This document shows positions 43,637-51,555 of a stretch of 64,000 nt of DNA, piece after piece. Numbering within the stretch: position 1 is the stretch's first letter; each line of letters starts with the position of its first letter. The position numbers and the translations under genes were made by a program. The notes under the pieces are model-generated. The model was given only the letters and a program-made list of their open reading frames with translations, had not been told where the DNA came from and made no database searches. This DNA comes from Nothopassalora personata (Eukaryota; Ascomycota; Dothideomycetes; Mycosphaerellales; Mycosphaerellaceae): assembly GCA_033816765.1 (NCBI GenBank), contig CM066289.1:4340001-4404000 (forward strand), written 5' to 3'.

Positions 43637-46600
43637 CCGCACGAGTCACGAGTACAAGAGCATGAACATGAGCAAGGACCTCCTGAGAGAGGCAAGGTTT
43701 TGAGCATATCGGCACACTCCCTGCTGGCTGCAAACCACTCTGTAGATGAACACAATCCAGTGATAGCTTCTCATTTGGTTATGCCATGCACAGTGAATGG
43801 AAAGATCCCTGCTCAAACCTTTCATGATGATGGTGCTAACTCTACGTACTTCGACATCGACTTTGCGCGCAGAAATAACCTTGATATGATACAACTGCCC
43901 AACCCCATGGGGCTGATGTTAGCAGACGGCCAACCTGCTAGTGACCTAATCACTCACAGAACAACGGCACAGATCCAGATCGGCGACCACGTGGAGACAA
44001 GGTCTGGTTACTGCGCATCACTGGAATATGATGTAGTCCTCGGCCGACCCTGGCACGACGAGCATCAGCCTGTGTTCCACTATGCGTCAGGAACCATGAC
44101 TCTGTTCTCAGCCTATTGCCGCGCCAACTGCTTGAGGAGCACTGAACCCGTATGCGTGCAGTCTATCAACGACAAAGGAACCACGCCGGTGTGCATCCTG
44201 CAGACCGAAATGCCAGTGCTCGAACCCTCCAGATCCAACTTCGCTAACTACGTACGACCTTACGTAGAGGATGAAGATGAACCCGTCCCAGCTGTGGTTC
44301 AGGAGACACACAACACGAAGGCAGCCATGCGGCATGCAGTAGACCTTGAAGAAGAACTGGAAGCATCACACCACGCCCGTAAGCCATTACCTGCTGATGG
44401 TCCTGACACTCTGAAGCGTCCGGCTCGACACACCAAGAAGGCGCCGAAGCCTATGCCAGAAGAACCCGAGATCGATATCAAACCCATCACGGCAGAGGCG
44501 CTTAGGCGAATGAGTCGCAGGCAAGGCTGTGAAATTCATATGATGTGGATGTTTGATCCGAAAGAAGACCTTGACAAACAAGTCGCTCGCGATCCCCTCT
44601 CAGCTTGTGCGCTGAAGGCATTCGGCATGCGAGCTAAGCCCGTAAGAGGAGGCACGGCTGCGATGTTGGTGGACTCCAACACTCAGGAGAACATGGACAG
44701 ATTGGAGAAGTCCCCGGGTGATTACACCCAGCGACAACTCAATGCATCTGCCGTGTCAGCCGACGACTATCAGCGATTCATGAACGGCAAAGACAAAGAC
44801 CAAGATCCTACCCCTTTGCTGCCGGTTGAATTCCGAGAAATGGCCAGACTGTTCAGCCGCAAGGAGGCAGACAAGGTGCCACCAAGGAGACCAGGTGTGG
44901 ACCACGAGATCAAACTGAAGAACGGTCAAACCCCTCCGTTTCGAAGACCATACTCCTTCTCCGCTCGGGAAAACGAGGTCATTAAAAAATGGGTCGATGA
45001 CCAGCTCGAAAAAGGCTTCATCCAGCGCAGTGTGTCACCAGCAGCAGCACCTGTTCTGATAGTAAAGAAACCAGGCGGAGGACTCCGCGTTTGTGTCGAC
45101 TATCGTGCACTGAACGCGCTGACCACAAAGAGCAGGTACCCAATCCCTCTCTTTCAGGAAACGCTAGACCGCATTGCAGGCGCGCAATGGTTCACTAAGC
45201 TGGATGTCATTGCAGCATTCAACCGTATCCGCATTGCAGCAGGGGATGAATGGAAAACGGCATTCACTACTAGGTATGGGCAGTTCGAATGCGTGGTTAT
45301 GCCCTTTGGATTATGCAATGCGCCAGGAACATTCCAATCCTTCATTAACGACACTCTGAGGGAGTTCTTGGATGACTTCGTATCATGCTACCTGGATGAT
45401 GCACTTGTATTCAGCAAAACCAGGGAAGAGCACGTCCAACATGTGCTAAAGGTTCTGAGAAAGCTCGACGCTGCTGGACTGCAGCTCGACATCGACAAGT
45501 GCGAGTTCTTCAGACATGAGACCACATATCTTGGCGTGATTATTACGAACGAAGGCATCAAAATGGATCCAGCCAAGATCGAATGCGTGAAGAACTGGCC
45601 TACTCCCGCCAACGTTACCGATATTTTGTCGTTCACGGGGTTTGCCAACTTCTATCGGCGGTTCATCAAAGACTTTAGCAAGATCTGTTTGCCCATGACC
45701 AAACTCACGCGCAAGAACGTACCATGGGAATGGTCAGAGTCGTGCCAACGAGCATTCGACGCGCTGAAACAGGCATTCATCGACGCCCCTACACTGAAGC
45801 ACTTCTATCCAGGAAGAGAAACGATTCTCGAAACAGATGCCTCGGATTACGTGACCGCAGCAGTCCTTTCTCAACGAGATGAGAATGGCGTACTTCATCC
45901 GATCGCATACATGTCCAAGAAGATGGATCCGCAACAGTGCAATTACGACATCTATGACAAGGAGCTTTTGGCGATCGTACAAGCTTTCGAAGAATGGCGC
46001 CCGGAGCTAACCGTCAACGAGTACGGCACTGACGACTACGAGAATCTGCCAGACCCCGACTCTGCAGAGGACAAGCCTACTCTCGTGTATTCTGATCACA
46101 AGAACCTTGAATGGTTCATGAGTACGAAACAGCTTAACCGAAGGCAAGCTAGGTGGGCCGAGTTCCTGTCCCAATTCTTCTTCAAGATAGTGTACCGACC
46201 AGGCGTACAAGGCACGAAGCCGGACAGTCTCACACGGCGCTCACAGGACCTTCCTGTGCCTGGCGATCTTACTGATCCGCGCAATCAGCAACAACATCAG
46301 ATATTGCTTGGGCCAGACCGGGTTCTGAATCTGTCCTCCACGAGAGTCCTTAGCGCCTCCGCCAACGACGTCGTGACTCCGCTCACCACCGCCATCCGAG
46401 AATTGTATGCGCAGCCAGAAGCAGAGGAGGCCGTCCAACAACTGGAACGCGATGAGCCATGCACGCTGCTACGAAAACATCGTATCGACGACCGTCATGC
46501 AGTGCCAGTTGGGGGAATGATATACATCAAGAACATCTATGGCGGATACAGCCTGTTCGTTCCACCAGAGTCAGAAGATGCCCTTGATGAAGGAGAAGTG

Positions 46601-48607
46601 CCGGTGCGCACTCGCATCGTGCAAGCTTTCCATGACCATGCCGCAGCGGGCCACATGGGAGATGAAAAGACTTACGAACTCGTTGCTCGCAATTATACTT
46701 GGCCAGGCATGGCTCGTTTTGTCAAGAAATACGTCCGAGCTTGTCGCACTTGCCACACGAACAAGAGCACCAACATCCAGTACCCTGGACTGTTGAAGCC
46801 GTTGCCTGTACCATTCGGCGCATGGGAAGACATTGCTGTCGACTTCGTCGTCAAACTGCCGGAGGGGAAGAGTGCGGTGGATGGACGAACATACGAGAAC
46901 ATCATGACGGTCACATGCCGCCTTACCAAGGAAAGACACATCATTCCTGTCCTCTCGATGACCGCCGAACATTGTGCCTTGGTGTTCTTGAAGTACGTGT
47001 TCAGCAGACATGGGCTTCCCAAGTCCATCGTCTCAGATCGCGGCACGCAATGGGTATCGGCCTTTTGGCGAAGGATCTGTGCCCTCCTAGGCATCAACCA
47101 GAAGCTCTCATCTTCATATCACCCGGAGACGGACGGCCAGTCGGAGAACACGAACAAGGTGATGGAACAGTACCTCCGCATGTTCGTCAATTACGCTCAG
47201 GATGACTGGCCGGATTGGGCCCCGTTGGCCGAGTTTACTGCTAACAACGCCGTATCAGCTACAACAGGGGTATCACCGTTCTACGCCAACACAGGACGTA
47301 ACCCACGCTTTTCCGAGCTCCACCTCGAGCTCCCAATGCCACTTATGCCACACAGGCAACGACTCGACGCGGAGTCAGCAGACAGGTTCGCAAGAAAGAT
47401 GCATGACATGCAGGAGTTCCTACGACAGCAAATGGCCCTCGCCCAAGCCGTCCAAGCCGAATACGCAAACCAAAACCGTACACCAGCACCACGATACGTC
47501 GAAGGTAACGAGGTATGGGTGAGCACCGAGAACTGGGAGATGGAGAGACCGTCTAGGAAGTTGGACGTGAAGTGGTCAGGTCCGCACGTGATCACGGAGG
47601 TGCTGCCGGGGAACACCTATAAAGTGGAGCTGCCGCCCACTATGAATATTGACAACCGCTTCCACTCACACCTTCTAGCACCGGTTCATCCTCCAGTCGA
47701 AGGGCAAGTACAACCTGCGCCTCCACCGATACGAATCGTGGACGACGAACAACACGAAACCAACCCAGCCGAGCCCGACTTTTGGGAAGTGGAGGAGGTG
47801 TTGGATTGCAAGAAGAGATGGCCGAGAGGAAGAACACCTAGAGGTGGTGTGAAAGAGCCATATTATGAGTACTTGGTGAAGTACGTTGGATACCTAGAAC
47901 CATCCTATGAAGCTGCGGGCCAGGTCATTGAGACAGCCGCCGCCTCTGTCGCCGACTTTCACCATAACCATCCTCGAGCAACCAGACCACCTGGTTTTCA
48001 ACCTCCTGCAGACTGGGTTGCCAATGAGGATGCCACGGGCATGCGACTGGCGCGTGACTCAGCACTCAATGCAGCAGCGATGGCTCTGATGCCGGTGGGA
48101 CCTGGACTCAGGACTTGTGAGAAAGAGAGCGATACGCGTCGCGATGACGATCTTTCTCGACAAACAGACCAAGTAACAGGAGTGGATCTGCTGATTGGCG
48201 CGAGTCATGACGACAGTGAAGCTGATGCGCATCAGATCGCAGTGTGTAGCCGCCTGGATGGCGCGAGTCACTACGGCACAGGGTACCTGTGTGAAGAGCT
48301 GGGTACACACACCGAGAAAGACACCGTCCGGACAGTAGCTGAGGCTGCTGCGCCGTGTCGCCGCGAAAGTCTGCCTGCGTTACGTAGCGTCATAGATGGT
48401 TACGCGGAGGACGAGGAAGTCGACACTGTGACGGATGATGAGTTGATAGACGACGAGAAGTTCGCGAAGGCAATGATGGATACGATGGATAGGAGAGGAC
48501 AGAGTGCTCCGGAGCGCACTCTCAGAGGGGGGGGTAGTGTCACCGTACCGGCGCCCATTCACCTCGATCCGCGCGCACGTGCGTGGGCACCACAAGCGCG
48601 CCGCTGA
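43601..48607 (+). CDS. pol: Pol polyprotein with chromodomain, element 1
   Basis: This is reached from gag by -1 frameshifting; the frame is open from 43493 to 48607. Approximate domains: retropepsin 43755-44110, with HDDGANS where DSGA is usual; reverse transcriptase 44930-45500, with LRVCVDYRALNALT and catalytic YLDD near 45388-45399; RNase H 45820-46200 (ETDASDYV, NYDIYDKELLAIV); integrase HHCC finger 46630-46770 (CRTCHTN); integrase core 46820-47180 (VDFVVKLP, SDRGTQWVS, ETDGQSEN); GPY/F module near 47570-47690; and a divergent chromodomain 47775-47990. An extension of about 200 residues with no recognised domain runs through the polypurine tract and 70 bases into the 3' LTR. Catalytic residues other than the protease motif are normal. 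Confidence 0.92.
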   Translation, partial: RLVHSVSATHSGPHESRVQEHEHEQGPPERGKVLSISAHSLLAANHSVDEHNPVIASHLVMPCTVNGKIPAQTFHDDGANSTYFDIDFARRNNLDMIQLPNPMGLMLADGQPASDLITHRTTAQIQIGDHVETRSGYCASLEYDVVLGRPWHDEHQPVFHYASGTMTLFSAYCRANCLRSTEPVCVQSINDKGTTPVCILQTEMPVLEPSRSNFANYVRPYVEDEDEPVPAVVQETHNTKAAMRHAVDLEEELEASHHARKPLPADGPDTLKRPARHTKKAPKPMPEEPEIDIKPITAEALRRMSRRQGCEIHMMWMFDPKEDLDKQVARDPLSACALKAFGMRAKPVRGGTAAMLVDSNTQENMDRLEKSPGDYTQRQLNASAVSADDYQRFMNGKDKDQDPTPLLPVEFREMARLFSRKEADKVPPRRPGVDHEIKLKNGQTPPFRRPYSFSARENEVIKKWVDDQLEKGFIQRSVSPAAAPVLIVKKPGGGLRVCVDYRALNALTTKSRYPIPLFQETLDRIAGAQWFTKLDVIAAFNRIRIAAGDEWKTAFTTRYGQFECVVMPFGLCNAPGTFQSFINDTLREFLDDFVSCYLDDALVFSKTREEHVQHVLKVLRKLDAAGLQLDIDKCEFFRHETTYLGVIITNEGIKMDPAKIECVKNWPTPANVTDILSFTGFANFYRRFIKDFSKICLPMTKLTRKNVPWEWSESCQRAFDALKQAFIDAPTLKHFYPGRETILETDASDYVTAAVLSQRDENGVLHPIAYMSKKMDPQQCNYDIYDKELLAIVQAFEEWRPELTVNEYGTDDYENLPDPDSAEDKPTLVYSDHKNLEWFMSTKQLNRRQARWAEFLSQFFFKIVYRPGVQGTKPDSLTRRSQDLPVPGDLTDPRNQQQHQILLGPDRVLNLSSTRVLSASANDVVTPLTTAIRELYAQPEAEEAVQQLERDEPCTLLRKHRIDDRHAVPVGGMIYIKNIYGGYSLFVPPESEDALDEGEVPVRTRIVQAFHDHAAAGHMGDEKTYELVARNYTWPGMARFVKKYVRACRTCHTNKSTNIQYPGLLKPLPVPFGAWEDIAVDFVVKLPEGKSAVDGRTYENIMTVTCRLTKERHIIPVLSMTAEHCALVFLKYVFSRHGLPKSIVSDRGTQWVSAFWRRICALLGINQKLSSSYHPETDGQSENTNKVMEQYLRMFVNYAQDDWPDWAPLAEFTANNAVSATTGVSPFYANTGRNPRFSELHLELPMPLMPHRQRLDAESADRFARKMHDMQEFLRQQMALAQAVQAEYANQNRTPAPRYVEGNEVWVSTENWEMERPSRKLDVKWSGPHVITEVLPGNTYKVELPPTMNIDNRFHSHLLAPVHPPVEGQVQPAPPPIRIVDDEQHETNPAEPDFWEVEEVLDCKKRWPRGRTPRGGVKEPYYEYLVKYVGYLEPSYEAAGQVIETAAASVADFHHNHPRATRPPGFQPPADWVANEDATGMRLARDSALNAAAMALMPVGPGLRTCEKESDTRRDDDLSRQTDQVTGVDLLIGASHDDSEADAHQIAVCSRLDGASHYGTGYLCEELGTHTEKDTVRTVAEAAAPCRRESLPALRSVIDGYAEDEEVDTVTDDELIDDEKFAKAMMDTMDRRGQSAPERTLRGGGSVTVPAPIHLDPRARAWAPQARR
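48524..48537 (+). promoter_or_regulatory. Polypurine tract, element 1
   Basis: AGAGGGGGGGGTAG abuts the 3' LTR and would prime plus-strand DNA synthesis. It is also in-frame pol coding sequence (Arg-Gly-Gly-Gly). Confidence 0.85.
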
Positions 48608-48730
48608 CTAAGCCGCTGACTAATCGGCTTGGCGCTCCCTCAAGTATCTCGCGCTCTCCGCGCCTCTCTTAGATAGCTATCTATTCGACTTGTACCTTAT
48701 CCGACCACGTGCTTGCACCTGCTTGTGACA
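48538..48730 (+). repeat. 3' LTR of element 1
   Basis: 193 bp, one difference from the 5' LTR. Its first 70 bases encode the last pol residues and the pol stop (TGA, 48605-48607). Confidence 0.95.
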
Positions 48731-48913
48731 ATTAACAATAGCATTAACAATAGCATTAACAATAGCATTAACAATAGCATTAACAATAGCATTAATAATA
48801 GCATTAACAATAGCATTAACAATAGCATTAACAATAGCATTAACAATAGCATTAACAATAGCATTAATAATAGCATTAACAATAGCATTAACAATAGCAT
48901 TAACAATAGCATA
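48731..48913. repeat. 12-bp minisatellite, right arm
   Basis: About fifteen further copies of ATTAACAATAGC, some ATTAATAATAGC, continuing the left arm in phase after the target duplication. Before insertion of element 1 the array held roughly 25 copies. Confidence 0.96.
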
Positions 48914-50365
48914 ATAATAGTAATACTACTACGACTCGCTATTATCGCCTATAATCGTAGCGAGTCGCGGCGGTAGCCTATTCCTCCTACTACGTAGGTA
49001 AGTTAGGCTCCTTAATAATAGTAGATAGTAAGTATTAAGGAGCTTACCTTACTTACTATTGTTATATTATAGCGGCGGGTATATTAACTTCTACTACTAT
49101 TACTATTTCTTTAACTCTATACTTATTAATATATATAAATCTAACTATAGACGACTTACTTAGCGATATTAGCCTTAGAACAATAATAACGATAGCGATA
49201 GCGATAGCGATAGCGATAGTATACCTAATCCGCGCTTACCCTTATAAACGCGGTTATTACTATAGCTTACGATAGCGTAAGTACGATTCCGACTCGTTAG
49301 GCGTACGTAGGTAGACTAATAAACCTATAGTATATACCGACGCCCTCGTACCGCCGATACCGACGATTTCTACTACGTAAGCGAGTTAATATAGGTATAA
49401 TAGCTAGGAGACTCGTAGAAGATAGATAAGGGTAGTATAAAGGTTACGAAGAATAATTTATGTAAGTTCGACTAGGCTAGCCGTATTATAGAGACTAAAG
49501 AGGGTATATGTCTTATAGTAGACTCGCTCTACTATATATACTAACTCGTATTAATAGGTAAGCCGGCTTAGACGGACTACGATATGTATAAGAGAGCTAA
49601 TATACGCTATATAGTCTTTACTACTAATGCCGATAAGACTTATACGTATTATAAGCGTTACGTAAAGGCTCGCTACAACTCTCGTAAGTTAGTTAAGGAG
49701 CCTAGCGAGTCTAGCGAGTCTAGTAATAGTTTATTTAAGGCTTTCGAGGGTGTTTTAACTACTTCTAGCGAGGCTAGCGAGGCTAGCGAGGTTAGTAAGG
49801 CTAGCGAGTCTAGTACTCGCCCTACTAATAATATATCGACTCGCTTAGCCGCGGCGGAGGATTATATTTAGTAATTAGAGGGTACTACTAGCCGCTTAAT
49901 TAAATTTATTAGCCCTCTACTAGGTAGCGAGTTAGTCGCTATATTTTGCTCTTAGTAATAATATAATATTAAGTAGTCTACCTCCTATCTATATACTACG
50001 AGTCTATACTTCCCTCTACTTTTTCGGTCTTAGCTACCTCGTAGATAGCTCGATAATAAGCCTATTTCTCGGTACCTTTATACGCTAGTTATCGTTAGGT
50101 AGACTCTAAAGCAATAGCTACGAGTCTAGCTATAAGTCTAGCTATATAATTATTAAAGTACTAGTTACTACTAGAGACTCGCTTAAGGCACTAGTTACTA
50201 CTATAGACTCGCTAAAGGCACTAGTTACTACTAACTCGCTTAAGGCACTAGTTACTACTATAGTCTTGCTTAAGGACTCCTTCTTAATCTCTCTAATTTA
50301 ACTCGTAGCTAGACTCGTACGCTCTTCCTTTACCTTCTTAACCAATACTTCGCTAGCTAATACAC
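48914..50365. other. RIP-mutated repeat relic
   Basis: AT-rich sequence in which CpA and TpG are nearly absent while TpA is abundant; the line 49081-49140 has about 16 TpA and no CpA or TpG. CpG is kept. This is the footprint of repeat-induced point mutation. No protein family is recognisable; one short plus-strand reading (about 49584-49871) has Ser/Glu repeats only. It contains a (GATAGC)n run near 49191-49219. Before element 2 inserted it was continuous with the sequence after 57475. Confidence 0.85.
50161..50275. repeat. 30-bp tandem repeat, about four copies
   Basis: CTAGTTACTACTATAGACTC followed by GCTTAAGGCA, repeated at 50161, 50191, 50221 (three bases shorter) and 50248 (partial). 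It lies in the RIP relic. Confidence 0.9.
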
Positions 50366-50849
50366 TGTTATGTCTCGTTCCAGGGCTAATCTCAAAAGAG
50401 AGATAAGTCAAGTCACGTGGCGGTATTCTTTGGAGAGGCTAAAGCAAACTGAGCGAAGATGAATAATTGGAGTAAGAGTGTATTCCAATCAGTGAGATCG
50501 TAACATGAGTTGAACGCAGTCGAAGCCATAAGGGATTCTCAGCGTTCCTAAATACAAAGGAGATTTGCCAGTCTTGGCTGTCCTTTCGCGCCATGTGCGC
50601 CTTCTGCGACAAGTGCGCTCGTCGCTACCGTCGCGGACGTCGCTCATGTCGCGGGTACGTCTTTCGCGCTATGCGCGACGAGTCGTCCCCAGTCAGGCGT
50701 CGCGGACGTCGCGCATACATCTTTTGCACGTGACCCGTGCCAGGATGTTTTCCCTTGCGGTGTTGTCATACCGTAACAGTCGCGCATACATCTTTTGCAC
50801 GTGACCCGTGCCAGGATGTTTTCCTTTGCGGTGTTGTCATACCGTAACA
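50366..50849 (-). repeat. 3' LTR of element 2
   Basis: 484 bp. Its sense start (the plus-strand right end) consists of two 71-bp direct copies, 50708-50778 and 50779-50849, differing at one base, each carrying the LTR terminus TGTTACGG (sense). Confidence 0.95.
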
Positions 50850-50862
50850 CCATCCCCCTCTT
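50850..50862 (-). promoter_or_regulatory. Polypurine tract, element 2
   Basis: On the sense (minus) strand AAGAGGGGGATGG directly precedes the 3' LTR start TGTTACGG, the expected plus-strand primer. Confidence 0.85.
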
Positions 50863-50913
50863 AGCCTAGCTCGTCCCGAGCTACCTTTTATAGTTGTGAT
50901 CGCTTTCCCCACC

Positions 50914-51555
50914 ATGTCTTCGTCATCATGGCTCACGATGCCTCTTCGCCCTTCGTCTTCTTCTGATATCTACGCGGAAACCATTAACGCCCTTTCTCGT
51001 TCTCGCCGGTTCCAATCCATTATGCCCGTCTCGTGCAGTCGGTGTCGTCGCCAGGGCCAGGAGTGTCGTGTCGACGCTCGGTCCGGTCGTTGCAAGGCGT
51101 GCAACGACGCTCACAAGAAGTGTGATCTCCGGGTCACTCTTCAGGAGTTCGAGAAGATGGCCAAGATCCGGGAGTCGCTGTCCAGGAGTGCGGAAGAGGC
51201 GGAGGACGCTCTGTCCGAAGCAGAAGAAGAGGCCGAGAGGGTGATAGCAGCGGCTCAGCAGAAGGTGGCAGCTGCCCGTGCGAAGGCCCGCCGGCTGCGA
51301 AAACAGCTTCGTGCCGCGGAATCAACGGAGGACAATTCCTTCAAGAGGGCTTTGTCCACCGCGGAGGAGATGGAGCGTCTGGAAGGAGAGTCTGAGGCCC
51401 CCGCGGCCTCGGCCGGTAGCGAGGTGCTCGTAGACTTCTCCGAGTTTGGCAGCGTTTTTGGGGAACAGGTTTCCCCCTCCACTTGGGGTCTTATAACTGG
51501 TGTCCAGTTCCCCGAGTGGAGTGCTGGCCCCGTTGAGCCTCCGAATGTTGGTTAG
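50914..51555 (+). CDS. Antisense ORF of element 2: Zn2Cys6-like protein
   Basis: A 213-residue ORF on the strand opposite to gag-pol, between the 3' LTR and the end of pol. The ATG at 50914 has the strong context CACCATGTC; an in-frame upstream codon at 50896 is less likely. Residues about 38-66 contain C-x2-C-x6-C-x8-C-x2-C-x6-C (starting CSRCRRQGQEC, ending HKKC), which fits the spacing of the fungal Zn2Cys6 binuclear cluster. A long coiled coil follows (about 73-145, Ala/Glu/Arg-rich, with AAARAKARRLRKQL), then an acidic, possibly activating C terminus (VDFSEFGSVF). Its TAG (51553-51555) overlaps the pol TAA (51552-51554) on the other strand. Transcription would have to start in or next to the LTR. 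A DNA-binding regulator or a chromatin/particle accessory protein are both possible. Confidence 0.72.
   Translation: MSSSSWLTMPLRPSSSSDIYAETINALSRSRRFQSIMPVSCSRCRRQGQECRVDARSGRCKACNDAHKKCDLRVTLQEFEKMAKIRESLSRSAEEAEDALSEAEEEAERVIAAAQQKVAAARAKARRLRKQLRAAESTEDNSFKRALSTAEEMERLEGESEAPAASAGSEVLVDFSEFGSVFGEQVSPSTWGLITGVQFPEWSAGPVEPPNVG

Larger units (their letters stand above)
41192..48730 (+). mobile_element. Intact Ty3/gypsy chromovirus, element 1
   Basis: This 7539-bp LTR retrotransposon has 193-bp LTRs (41192-41384 and 48538-48730) starting TGTCACC and ending GTGACA, with a 5-bp target duplication ATTAA (41187-41191, 48731-48735). The LTRs differ at one base as read: T at 41295 versus C at 48641, a CpA-to-TpA change. 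Gene order is gag, then protease, reverse transcriptase, RNase H, integrase, chromodomain in a second frame. No stop or frameshift breaks either ORF. It is inserted inside a minisatellite. The low LTR divergence and open frames indicate a recent, possibly still active copy. Confidence 0.96.

Noticed and set aside
48731..48913. CRISPR-like array
   Set aside because: Direct 12-bp tandem repeats without spacers in a eukaryotic genome; it is a minisatellite.
48713..48976. Ser-Ile-Asn-Asn repeat ORF, and its counterpart at 40971-41249
   Set aside because: Produced only by the 12-bp minisatellite, whose unit is a multiple of three.
50565..50804. 79-codon ORF present in both LTRs of element 2
   Set aside because: It exists twice because the LTRs are identical; it is Arg/Ser-rich with no start context and covers the 71-bp duplication.
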